Shown: positions 45,173 to 53,926 of the stretch, one piece after another
How the letters are laid out: the number at the start of each line of letters is the position of its first letter
Position numbering within the stretch: the first letter of the stretch is position 1
Source of the DNA: Marinoscillum sp040218045
GTDB lineage: Bacteria > Bacteroidota > Bacteroidia > Cytophagales > Cyclobacteriaceae
DNA length: 64,000 nucleotides
Assembly: GCA_040218045.1 (NCBI GenBank)
Contig: JAVJQA010000052.1
Coordinates: forward strand, 68,550 to 132,549
Reading direction: 5' to 3'
Notes under the pieces: model-generated
What the model was told of the DNA's origin: nothing
What the model saw: the letters and a program-made list of their open reading frames with translations, nothing else
The model's database searches: none
Made by a program: the position numbers and the translations under genes

Positions 45173-47662
45173 TTATGGGTTTTTACTTTTACCGAGTGCA
45201 ATCATATTCATCATGAGTTTGTAAGCACCCGGAACACCTGGAGGTAGCTCTCTAAAGAAGGACAATCCAGTGTAGCAATAATAGCCCTTTCCAAATTTTG
45301 CGATGAGCAAACTGCCGTTTAATTGATCTTCACCAGGATCATTCATACCAAAAATTGGTTCAAATTCCTTACCCCACTTTTCCGGAAAATACAACCCACG
45401 CTCCTGAACCCAACCGGTCATGTCTTCCTGAGTGATTTTATTTGGGGTATTCAAGACAGAATGTTTAGGTGCCAGAAAAGTCACCTTTGAATCTTCTACA
45501 GTCACCCTATCCCGGGAAAGTGTCAGTTCCAATGGTGCAATTTCTTCGGTGACCAGACGATGACTGGTGTTATACTGCACAATCATGTTTCCTCCAGACG
45601 CTACATAGTCAAACAAGTCTTTGTTTTTATAAGACAGCCATGGAAGCGTATTAAATGCTCTTACGCCTAAGATAATTGCATCAAAGGATGCAAGGTTCTT
45701 AGCATTGATATCATCCTTGCCCAGAAGGGTCACTGAGTACCCAACTTGTTCTAAACTGAAAGGCACTTCATCCCCGGCACCCATAATGTACCCAATGCGT
45801 GTTCCCATTTTTTCGGCATCCAATTTCACTACCCTTACTTTAGATTCAGGAAATAAAACTTGCTTTGGTATATGATCATATTCAATGATCACTCTTCCTT
45901 TAGAGTAAGACTTATCTCCTATCCGGGCCACGGCCTCAATCTCTGCTACTGAATTCGTTTTGGGCGGGGTAAGCTTAAATTCAAAAGAAACTTCATCACC
46001 AGCATTGGCAAGTGTAAATTCCCTTAACGCTGGAGTAGTTGTCCATCCATTGGGAACATTCAAAAGGACATTGCCAGCCACATCATCCCTTCCAGATATT
46101 ACCTTCACAGGTACTACCCTGGCTTCATCATTTGCAAAAATCAGTGCCTTGTCTTCCACATTCACCATTACCTCAGGCCTTATCACCACATCAGTCACCA
46201 CTTCTCCTTTCACAGGGTCAGTGTAGCGGTAATTCACCGGTACGGGGTATTCCAGAAACTGACCACCCATGGCTAAAGTCACATATCCGATCAAAGCTGG
46301 ATCATTCTGAGGTAGCCCTCTTTTTAATTGATCAGAAACAGCGTATGTTCCATCCGTTCCAGCCTCGTTTAACCAGTATGGATGTGATAAGGCAATATTT
46401 CCCGGCACCACAAGATCATAAGAAAAGGCTGTCTTCTGGTTCGGTTCCAAATCAAGTTTATAAATGAACCGTTCATCATTGAAGTCAAACCGTATAGATC
46501 CCAATTGTACTTTTGAGTCGTTTCTGACAATCGCTTCCAGGTTGACCTGAATCGAATCACCGGCAACATAAGCAGGCTGATCACTATTCAAGGCCAGGAA
46601 AGTACCCGTAACTGCCTGAATCGTCTCTCTAATTTCCTTGAGTTTTATTTCTTTCCAGTATTGGTCAGGAAGATTTAGAAGCTCCGCTCTGGCGGCAAGC
46701 AGATTCTCCAGAATTTGCTGTGGGTAGCGTGGATCGTAATTTCTCCTTGCTTCTTCCAGATGATAGGCCACACGCTCAGCACCATCCACCCTATTCCAGG
46801 TCACATCAATTCCACCAAATAGATCGGGGGTTTCCTCTCCGCCCCACTGCTTGAAATACTCATATTCGTCACCTCTTGACCCGGAGTTTCCAAAACCCTG
46901 GCTTTTATGCATACTCCTGCTTAATGCCGAAATTTCGGTATATGACAGTCCCAAAGCACTATTGTATTCCCCCACATTTACTTTGATGTAATCACTCTCA
47001 TTAAACTCCTGACCGGACCTTCTAAAGAACCACACACTGGTATTCCAGAAAATCTTAGAAGGTTGCCAGGGATCAACATATTTTAGTTGTTCAGGAAATC
47101 TCGATTTATCACCACTAGCCTCAAAAGCTTCCATCGCCAATATGGCAGATGCTGTATGATGACCATGAGTAACGCCGGGCTCAAGTGAAAACCGCGTAAT
47201 CAATACATCTGGTCTGAATTTTCTAATCGCCCATACAAAATCAGCGAGTATCTTTTCTTTGTCCCATTTATTGAAAGTTTCATCGGGGTGTTTTGAATAG
47301 CCAAAATCATTGGCACGGGTAAAAAACTGTTCACCCTGATCTATCTGGCGTGCTGCCAGTAGCTCTTGAGTTCTTATTATGCCCAGTTTTTCACGAATCT
47401 CCGGCCCAACCAAATTCTGTCCCCCATCTCCACGAGTGGCAGCCAGATATCCAGTCCTATAATGCCGGCCATTTGCCATGTAAGCTATGAGTTGTGTATT
47501 TTCATCATCCGGGTGGGCAGCTACATAGAGCACAGAGCCCAAAGTATTCAGTTTATCCAACTTTTGCAGGACATTTCCTGTGGAATTGGCTGGTAAGAGC
47601 TGTGCGAAAAGTTGATTTGTAAATACTAACGTGAAGAGAATGATTGTTAATCTAGGTTGCAT
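45173..47662 (-). CDS. PIG-L family deacetylase, exported
   Basis: An 829-residue exported protein. The signal peptide spans about 1-20. The N-terminal zinc deacetylase domain shows VAAHPDDENTQLIAYM (AHPDDE motif) and a later GHHTASAILAM segment, typical of N-acetylglucosamine deacetylases. A beta-rich middle (about 350-610) follows. The C-terminal 200 residues look like a class I glutamine-amidotransferase-like fold (VRAFNTLPWLSYKNKDLFDY). It starts the three-gene operon with the micro-protein and the symporter, which suggests periplasmic sugar processing followed by uptake. This is inference. Confidence 0.87.
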   Translation of the reverse strand: MQPRLTIILFTLVFTNQLFAQLLPANSTGNVLQKLDKLNTLGSVLYVAAHPDDENTQLIAYMANGRHYRTGYLAATRGDGGQNLVGPEIREKLGIIRTQELLAARQIDQGEQFFTRANDFGYSKHPDETFNKWDKEKILADFVWAIRKFRPDVLITRFSLEPGVTHGHHTASAILAMEAFEASGDKSRFPEQLKYVDPWQPSKIFWNTSVWFFRRSGQEFNESDYIKVNVGEYNSALGLSYTEISALSRSMHKSQGFGNSGSRGDEYEYFKQWGGEETPDLFGGIDVTWNRVDGAERVAYHLEEARRNYDPRYPQQILENLLAARAELLNLPDQYWKEIKLKEIRETIQAVTGTFLALNSDQPAYVAGDSIQVNLEAIVRNDSKVQLGSIRFDFNDERFIYKLDLEPNQKTAFSYDLVVPGNIALSHPYWLNEAGTDGTYAVSDQLKRGLPQNDPALIGYVTLAMGGQFLEYPVPVNYRYTDPVKGEVVTDVVIRPEVMVNVEDKALIFANDEARVVPVKVISGRDDVAGNVLLNVPNGWTTTPALREFTLANAGDEVSFEFKLTPPKTNSVAEIEAVARIGDKSYSKGRVIIEYDHIPKQVLFPESKVRVVKLDAEKMGTRIGYIMGAGDEVPFSLEQVGYSVTLLGKDDINAKNLASFDAIILGVRAFNTLPWLSYKNKDLFDYVASGGNMIVQYNTSHRLVTEEIAPLELTLSRDRVTVEDSKVTFLAPKHSVLNTPNKITQEDMTGWVQERGLYFPEKWGKEFEPIFGMNDPGEDQLNGSLLIAKFGKGYYCYTGLSFFRELPPGVPGAYKLMMNMIALGKSKNP

Positions 47663-47882
47663 GAATAGAGGTTTATCAAAGAATGCACGATGTGCTGATC
47701 AAAGGGTTTTTGAAACTTGTCTAACGGAATAAAATCTATTTAGAAGGTCAAGTCTACTAACAACGTAAACAATTCCATGAATTCTTATGATTTTTTTACA
47801 TGTTTTCTTGCAAGAGAATTGCCTGAGAAATACCTTACTGTTCATAGTTCTGGTTTGATCCAGGAATAAAAACAAACCCCGA

Positions 47883-48530
47883 ATGTCCAAAAAGACAATA
47901 CTTTTAGTTGATGATCATAAAATTATCAGGGATGGTCTGAAGCTTTACTTTGAAGATAACGACCGGTATGAGGTAGCTGCGGAAGCTCCTAATGCCATGG
48001 ATGCATTAAAGATTCTCAAAGAAGAGGATTTTGACCTGGTCATTACTGACATCAGCATGCCTGAAATGGATGGCATAAAATTTACCCAGGAGCTTAAGGC
48101 ATTTAAGCCAAACCAAAAAGTCATGGCATTGACAATGATCAGTGAAAACCAGCACATTAAACATATGCTGTCAGCAGGAGTAAATGGCTATATTCTAAAG
48201 AACGCTGACAAAAGCGAAATTTTCAGAGCTATAGAGACCATTCTCAATGGTGAAAATTACTTCTCAGGAGAGGTGACCAAAATCATTATGGATAACATGG
48301 CAGGCAAGAAAAAACCTACCAAACGCCTGAGCATCGAAACACCACTCACACGACGGGAAAAAGAAGTCTTAGAACTAATTGTGAAAGAATACTCCAATCA
48401 GGAAATTGCTGATGAGCTCTTCATCAGCGTAAGAACTGTTGACGCCCACAAACGAAATTTATTGGAAAAAACAGGGTGCAAAAACATAGCTGGTTTAGTG
48501 GTCTATGCCCTGGAGCACAATGTTGCATAA
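47883..48530 (+). CDS. LuxR/NarL-family response regulator (orphan)
   Basis: A 215-residue two-component regulator. The receiver domain (1-120) has Asp10-Asp11, phospho-acceptor Asp56 in VITDISMPEMDG, Thr84 and Lys106. The C-terminal LuxR-type helix-turn-helix (about 150-212) contains LTRREKEVLELIVKEYSNQE and IADELFISVRTVDAHKRNLL. No histidine kinase is adjacent, so its partner lies elsewhere. Confidence 0.94.
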   Translation: MSKKTILLVDDHKIIRDGLKLYFEDNDRYEVAAEAPNAMDALKILKEEDFDLVITDISMPEMDGIKFTQELKAFKPNQKVMALTMISENQHIKHMLSAGVNGYILKNADKSEIFRAIETILNGENYFSGEVTKIIMDNMAGKKKPTKRLSIETPLTRREKEVLELIVKEYSNQEIADELFISVRTVDAHKRNLLEKTGCKNIAGLVVYALEHNVA

Positions 48531-48644
48531 ACTTCAACCTGTTACAGGCATTTCATAATTTTCAAAAACTATCAATCATCGATTAGCAGGCAACAATGTT
48601 TATTCAATAAGCAGTCTCTTTCCAATAGCCAAGGACCCCCACTG

Positions 48645-49718
48645 TTAAGCTAAGAATATAATCCTCTCCCACTCCTTTTTTGTATTATACCCTAAAAACT
48701 GCCCATTCACTTCAAGAGGCGATTGAATGTTGTTCTCATAAATCTGACCAGTACCTAAACCCTGATAACCATTATCAGGAAATTGCCCAGCCAATTGGCT
48801 TATAGCATTAAGGCCAATGGAACTCTCAAGAGCAGAAGTAAGCCACCACCCAATTCCATACTGCTCAGCAATAGAAATCCATTCCAAAGTGTGTCTCAGG
48901 CCTCCCAGCAAAGTTGGCTTAAGGATTACATACCTGGGCCGGATCATTTGAACCAATGCTCTTTTCCTATCCATTTCATGAATTCCGATTAATTCTTCAT
49001 CCAGTGCCACTGGCAACTCACTCCGCAAGCAAATCAATTGCATGGCTTCATGCTGCTGCGGCATAATAGGCTGCTCAATGGAGTGAATGTTCAGTTTGGC
49101 AAGTCGTGAAAGCTTTCCAAAAACCTCATTGGTAGCTATTCCACCATTTGCATCTACCCGGATAATCAAGGAGTCCGATTTAGCCCGTAAATACTCAAGA
49201 AGTCGCATTTCCACCTCAAAGTCGATGGCCCCAATCTTCATTTTAATGCATTTGAAACCCGCTTTCAATTTCTCATCAATCTGGGTTTTCATGAATTCCT
49301 CATCCCCCATCCAGATAAGTCCATTGATAGGTATATCAGTCTCTCCTCTCCAAAAAGCATTATCAAACAGCTTACGCTCCCCGCCATTGATCAAATCCAA
49401 CATGGCACACTCTAACCCGAAACGTAAACTAGGCAAATTCTCAGGCACTAATTGAGCAGCTAAATTGTACACTTCAGTCTCAGAAGTAGGTAAGGAAATG
49501 GCTTTCAAATCATGCTCAAGGTCAGGAAAGAAATCCAAAATATCTTCCATAGTGTCGATACTCAGATTTTTTAGCGGTGCAGCTTCTCCTAGTCCATATG
49601 TGTTAAGATCTCCATCAGAAACCTTAATGATACAGATTTTGTGTTCAGTCAGTGTCCCTCTTGAAGTACCTGCACTAAATTTGAACTTGAGCAAACGCTC
49701 GGTGTGTTCCAACTTCAT
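48645..49718 (-). CDS. menC: o-Succinylbenzoate synthase (enolase superfamily)
   Basis: Most likely dehydrates SHCHC to o-succinylbenzoate in menaquinone synthesis. The ATG at 49718 gives 357 residues; a TTG three codons upstream is the other option. Superfamily residues are visible: Lys159 and Lys161 in IKMKIG, metal ligands Asp189 (RVDANGG), Glu215 (IEQP) and Asp240 (LDEE), and Lys267 in ILKPTLLGG. A dipeptide epimerase is the main alternative, since the families are close. No other men genes are in the window. A -7 box lies six bases before the ATG. Confidence 0.8.
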   Translation of the reverse strand: MKLEHTERLLKFKFSAGTSRGTLTEHKICIIKVSDGDLNTYGLGEAAPLKNLSIDTMEDILDFFPDLEHDLKAISLPTSETEVYNLAAQLVPENLPSLRFGLECAMLDLINGGERKLFDNAFWRGETDIPINGLIWMGDEEFMKTQIDEKLKAGFKCIKMKIGAIDFEVEMRLLEYLRAKSDSLIIRVDANGGIATNEVFGKLSRLAKLNIHSIEQPIMPQQHEAMQLICLRSELPVALDEELIGIHEMDRKRALVQMIRPRYVILKPTLLGGLRHTLEWISIAEQYGIGWWLTSALESSIGLNAISQLAGQFPDNGYQGLGTGQIYENNIQSPLEVNGQFLGYNTKKEWERIIFLA

Positions 49719-49724
49719 ATAGAC

Positions 49725-49731
49725 CAAAGTA
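49725..49731 (-). promoter_or_regulatory. Promoter -7 element of menC
   Basis: The minus strand reads TACTTTG, the same one-base-spaced form seen upstream of 6710 and sufB. It ends six bases before the menC ATG, so any leader would be very short. Confidence 0.4.
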
Positions 49732-49836
49732 AAAGTATAACCATAAGGTTTTGTGATATATTCTAAAAATTATCTGTGATGATATGATAAGTTTGCCAAC
49801 TTCTAAACCCCAAAATCAATCTACGACGCTTTATCA

Positions 49837-51015
49837 ATGAGTTCAAAAGGACTGAACCTTAAGGAATTTGACTACCACTTGCCTGAAGAACGGATTGCCA
49901 AACACCCGCTCGCAAACCGATCAGACTCGAAACTTTTATGTTATAACAAGGGTAACATCAGCCACAAGAAATTCAGTGATCTCCCTGAGAAACTTCCTGA
50001 AAACAGTCTCCTGGTTTTTAACAATACGAAAGTAATCCCTGCTCGTATTATCTTTTTTAAGGAAACCGGAGCGAGAATTGAAGTATTCCTTTTAACCCCT
50101 CGTAAGCCCTCTACTGTGCATGAAGATGTAATGGCATCAACAAGATCCTGCAGCTGGCTTGCCATGATTGGAAATGCAAAAAAGTGGAAGAAGGAGCCTC
50201 TAGTGATGGAATTTGAAGGGTTTAGGCTTACAGCAGTGAGAAGCGATCATGATGAAGTGACTTTTAGCTGGGACAGTGACCTCACATTCTCAGAAGTCCT
50301 ACTAAAAATCGGAGAAATTCCACTACCTCCATACCTCGGTAGGGCCGTCACCGAGGCGGACAAACCCAGGTATCAAACCGTTTACTCAAAAGCTGAAGGA
50401 GCGGTAGCCGCCCCTACTGCTGGATTGCATTTCACTGAAGAAGTTATCGGTCAATTGACAAATTATGGGATCCAAACAGATTACTTGACCTTACATGTCT
50501 CAGCGGGCACTTTTCAACCGATCAAGGCAGATCGCATCGAAGATCATCCCATGCATTGTGAGCAAGTACTGATCACCAAGCAAAACATCCTCAATCTTCT
50601 GGAGAATGACACCGTGATTCCAGTAGGTACGACAAGTATGCGTACACTTGAAAGTACGTACTGGTTTGGCCATAAACTTAGTGAAGATCCTGAAGCTGAC
50701 TTTTTCATCACAAAAGATTCACCATATCCCAACTCAAAGAACTTATCCAAAGAGGAAAGCCTAAGATTAGTTTTGAGTTATATGGAAAAGAAAGGAGTTG
50801 ATCTCCTTGTCGGACAAACTGAAATATTCATTTATCCTGGGTACAAGTTCAGAATCTGCAAAGGCCTGATTACCAACTATCACTTGCCAGGATCAACCTT
50901 GATTTTGTTGGTAGCGGCGCTCATCGGTGAAGACTGGAGGCGTGTTTATAATGAGGCTATGACCAATGACTATCGCTTCCTTAGTTATGGAGATAGTTCT
51001 TTACTTATTCCCTAA
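49837..51015 (+). CDS. queA: S-adenosylmethionine:tRNA ribosyltransferase-isomerase
   Basis: Transfers the ribosyl part of SAM to preQ1-tRNA to form epoxyqueuosine. The 392 residues begin FDYHLPEERIAKHPL, the family's standard start. Other motifs are LLVFNNTKVIPARI, PPYLGR, YQTVYSKAEGAVAAPTAGLH and YHLPGSTLILLVAALIG. It is somewhat longer than E. coli QueA, as usual in this phylum. It completes the visible queuosine branch with tgt at 11890. Confidence 0.94.
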   Translation: MSSKGLNLKEFDYHLPEERIAKHPLANRSDSKLLCYNKGNISHKKFSDLPEKLPENSLLVFNNTKVIPARIIFFKETGARIEVFLLTPRKPSTVHEDVMASTRSCSWLAMIGNAKKWKKEPLVMEFEGFRLTAVRSDHDEVTFSWDSDLTFSEVLLKIGEIPLPPYLGRAVTEADKPRYQTVYSKAEGAVAAPTAGLHFTEEVIGQLTNYGIQTDYLTLHVSAGTFQPIKADRIEDHPMHCEQVLITKQNILNLLENDTVIPVGTTSMRTLESTYWFGHKLSEDPEADFFITKDSPYPNSKNLSKEESLRLVLSYMEKKGVDLLVGQTEIFIYPGYKFRICKGLITNYHLPGSTLILLVAALIGEDWRRVYNEAMTNDYRFLSYGDSSLLIP

Positions 51016-51032
51016 TTGCTTATTTTACAGCC

Positions 51033-51935
51033 ATGGATCGCTTAAAAGAGCTCTGGACTGAAATCGTAGAATCATTATTGGTGGTGGCTGAAGTGTTTAA
51101 TTCCACACTCTTCCAACTGGGAGAAAACAACATCACCTTAGGAAAAATCCTCTACCTGATCTTTTCATTTGTGATTTTGCTTTTTGTAGCAAAACGCGTC
51201 AAAAAAGTATTGGTTGAAAACATTTTGGTTAAAGCCAAAATGGAGCAAAGTATAAGGGCAACGATTGGAACAATCACCAAATTTGCGCTGATAGTTGTTG
51301 GTTCTGTAATCATTGTACAAAGTGCGGGAATAGACCTGACAGCACTGACGCTGGTGGCCGGTGCTTTGGGCGTGGGGATTGGGTTTGGTCTACAAAATAT
51401 CACGGACAATTTCATTTCCGGAATCATCATTCTGTTTGAAAAACCTATTAAAGTAGGTGACCGAATTGATGTGGGAGATGTGCAGGGCAACGTGATCAGT
51501 ATTTCATTTAGAGCCACCCAGATCCTGACAAATGACAATATCTCGATCATCGTACCTAACTCTGAATTCATCTCTAGCAAAGTCATCAACTGGAGCCACA
51601 ACGACAGGAATATTCGTTTTAAAATCCCTGTAGGGGTAAGCTACAAGGAAGACCCGGAGAAAATCCGAACCATCCTGATGAATGTCGCAAGTGAGAATCC
51701 TAATGTTCTGAAATATCCTGAACCCTCGGTACTCTTTGATGAATACGGTGATAGTTCTTTGAATTTTTTCCTGGCAGTTTGGACTACTACATATACTGAT
51801 CGACCCAGAGTATTGAAAAGTGAACTGTACTTTGAAATATTCAAGAAGTTCAAGGAACAAAATGTGGAGATTCCATTCCCTCAGCGTGACATTCACATCC
51901 GAACCCAACCAGTGACGATTGAAAACAAAAATTAA
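51033..51935 (+). CDS. Small-conductance mechanosensitive channel (MscS family)
   Basis: A tension-gated inner-membrane channel of 300 residues. Three helices are visible: about 25-55 (LYLIFSFVILLFVAKRV), 78-100, and the pore helix about 105-135 with the glycine/alanine-rich VAGALGVGIGFGLQNITDNF. The beta domain follows (FEKPIKVGDRIDVGDVQGNV, then IIVPNSEFIS). Size and motifs match MscS. It is 17 bases after queA and ends at a terminator. Confidence 0.94.
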   Translation: MDRLKELWTEIVESLLVVAEVFNSTLFQLGENNITLGKILYLIFSFVILLFVAKRVKKVLVENILVKAKMEQSIRATIGTITKFALIVVGSVIIVQSAGIDLTALTLVAGALGVGIGFGLQNITDNFISGIIILFEKPIKVGDRIDVGDVQGNVISISFRATQILTNDNISIIVPNSEFISSKVINWSHNDRNIRFKIPVGVSYKEDPEKIRTILMNVASENPNVLKYPEPSVLFDEYGDSSLNFFLAVWTTTYTDRPRVLKSELYFEIFKKFKEQNVEIPFPQRDIHIRTQPVTIENKN

Positions 51936-51979
51936 AAGAGGCTGTCTCAAAATCCCTTTGAGTCAGCCCCTTCCTCTTT
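51936..51979 (+). terminator. Intrinsic terminator after mscS
   Basis: GGCTGTCTCAAA at 51940-51951 pairs with TTTGAGTCAGCC at 51957-51968 (one mismatch), followed by a pyrimidine-rich tail. The AAAGAGGCTGTC lead-in recurs in the terminator at 63859-63896. Confidence 0.75.
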
Positions 51980-52093
51980 ATACTCTTATATACTGTTTCG
52001 ACTGCTAAAGTATTGATGGTTCACATCATAAACCATTGTAACTCGTTGGAGTGCCACTCCTGCTCGATAAATACACAATTATTTTAAATTTGG

Positions 52094-53014
52094 TTATTTA
52101 TCCCTTTGTGCTCCGAAATTATATGCAAGACCTACGCCAAAAACACTTTTGAATTGTACTTTGGCTTCCTGAAGACCCTCATCATTTTCCATTTTGATGT
52201 CTTCATCATAGATAAGGTGGGTAAACAGGTTTGCGGATAGTACCTTATTTACTTTCATGACAATAGTCGTTTGCCAGTTGACGTCAATCGTCCCAAAGTT
52301 TTCTATGTAATTCGTGAAAAGCTCCAGCCTTGATTCCACATTGACATTCTTAACAATCTCATCTTTGTATTTTAATCTTAAGAATGACCCAAGCTCCGCA
52401 CGAACATTTTTGGATGAGTCCACCCCATAAGCTCCTTGATCTGCGAGGGTCTGGTTATTTACGAAGGTGAACTTTCCAGTGAGCGGAATGTAATTAATTG
52501 AGAGTTTCTTGTTTGGCTTGTAGTCTACACCCAAACCAACAGTAAGGTAACCAGGAGACATAAATTCGGAAATAAGAATTGTACTATCCATTCCGTCAGA
52601 ACCTTCCACCACATTCTCTCCCTTAGCAAATTGCGTTTTAAAATCTAATAGCGCGCTAAAATACCATTGAGAATTGCCCTCTTTTATCTGATACCCATAT
52701 TTGGTCACGAAAATAATTTTATCATCTGACTTTACGAATCCCTGATCATCCTGATTGATCTGTCCATAGCCTAAATCCAGTGAAGACTCCCAGGAATTCC
52801 TACTTTTAGCATAGTTGGCAAACAAGCCCGTAGCTCCATTCAGAGCAATATTTTTAGCTCCTCCTGCTGCCCAGCTTTCACTTATGCTTACATGTGACAA
52901 GGTGGCTGCAACAAATCCTCCTGAGGTCCAATAAGTAGTATCTGCATTTTGGCCTTTCACCAAAAAACTAAAGAGTATGAATCCGGTTATTAATAAGTAA
53001 GAGTTTAATTTCAT
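52094..53014 (-). CDS. DUF3078 domain-containing exported protein
   Basis: A 306-residue protein with a signal peptide (about 1-21). The rest is a predicted outer-membrane beta-barrel. The DUF3078 signature appears as YWTSGGFVAATLSHVSISES followed by WAAGG, then NSWESSLDLGYG and DDKIIFVTKYGYQ. These proteins are confined to Bacteroidota and have no known function. The gene stands alone between mscS and a divergent lipoprotein. Confidence 0.87.
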   Translation of the reverse strand: MKLNSYLLITGFILFSFLVKGQNADTTYWTSGGFVAATLSHVSISESWAAGGAKNIALNGATGLFANYAKSRNSWESSLDLGYGQINQDDQGFVKSDDKIIFVTKYGYQIKEGNSQWYFSALLDFKTQFAKGENVVEGSDGMDSTILISEFMSPGYLTVGLGVDYKPNKKLSINYIPLTGKFTFVNNQTLADQGAYGVDSSKNVRAELGSFLRLKYKDEIVKNVNVESRLELFTNYIENFGTIDVNWQTTIVMKVNKVLSANLFTHLIYDEDIKMENDEGLQEAKVQFKSVFGVGLAYNFGAQRDK

Positions 53015-53122
53015 ATAGCTTTAAATTTTAATATCTAATTTTTGAATCAATGACGAGTTGGTTGCAAAAAAAGGCAATAAACTATACTCTCACGAATTTT
53101 TTTAGCTACAAAATATCATAAG

Positions 53123-53917
53123 ATGAAATATATATTCCATACATTTTGTTTATCACTAATGCTCTTCAGTTGTTCCTCAGAGAAAAAAAGTCAGGAAATC
53201 CCCGCTGATCCTTCATTAGAAACTGAATCTCTATCATCTAAAACTACTGTCATTGAAGAAAAGTCAGCGGACTGTAGTGCTGAACCTTGTACCAAGGTCA
53301 GCATTTCTTATCCAAGCTTTGAAGGAAACGGTGAAAATGCATTAGCCCTAAACAAAATCATAAAGAGGCGAATCACCAAAATCCTAAGTGAGGACTATGT
53401 GATGGATGCCACGGGAAATGAGAATATAGAACAGCTCATCCAGCTTTTTCTGAAGTCATATGATGATTTCAAAGAAAGTTTCCCTGAAAGCAATACGCCC
53501 TGGACATTAGATGTAGAGATCACTAAAAAATTCGAAAACAACGCAGTAGTATCGTTGGAAATCACAACCAATAGTTATACCGGAGGAGCTCACCCAAATA
53601 CTTTTATAAGCTTTTTAAATATCCGGAAAACTGACAGTAAAGATGGAAGCCTCTCTGATTTTATCTCCAACACGTCTGAATTAACCAAACTTTTAGAACA
53701 GCAATTCAGGAAAGAATACGACTTAGCAGGCAATGCCTCGCTGTCTGAAAGTGGTTTCAATTTTGACAATGATCAATTCAAACTACCAGATACTTTTGGT
53801 TTTAGTAAACAAGGCATGGTTTTTTACTACAACAGTTATGAAATAGCGCCTTACTCAGAAGGACCAACCCAGATAGTCATTCCTTACGCGAGACTAACCG
53901 ATATCGTGAAGTTTTAA
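53123..53917 (+). CDS. RsiV-like lipoprotein (DUF3298/DUF4163)
   Basis: A 264-residue lipoprotein with lipobox LFSC (about residue 16). It has a linker rich in Glu and Ser, then a DUF4163 region (about 50-140) and a DUF3298 region (about 150-262). The typical TNSYTGGAHPNTFISFLN motif and the final PYARLTDIVKF are present. B. subtilis RsiV binds lysozyme with this domain as an anti-sigma factor, but here there is no cytoplasmic anti-sigma part, so only the domain name carries over. Confidence 0.85.
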   Translation: MKYIFHTFCLSLMLFSCSSEKKSQEIPADPSLETESLSSKTTVIEEKSADCSAEPCTKVSISYPSFEGNGENALALNKIIKRRITKILSEDYVMDATGNENIEQLIQLFLKSYDDFKESFPESNTPWTLDVEITKKFENNAVVSLEITTNSYTGGAHPNTFISFLNIRKTDSKDGSLSDFISNTSELTKLLEQQFRKEYDLAGNASLSESGFNFDNDQFKLPDTFGFSKQGMVFYYNSYEIAPYSEGPTQIVIPYARLTDIVKF

Positions 53918-53926
53918 CTGTTTGTT

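Noticed and set aside
47699..47890. A 63-codon leftward frame overlapping the response regulator start
   Set aside because: It has no family resemblance, overlaps the start of a certain gene and covers an ordinary promoter region.
53123..53917. An anti-sigma factor for the ECF sigma factor at 14173
   Set aside because: The RsiV-like protein is a lipoprotein with no cytoplasmic sigma-binding domain and lies 38 kb away.
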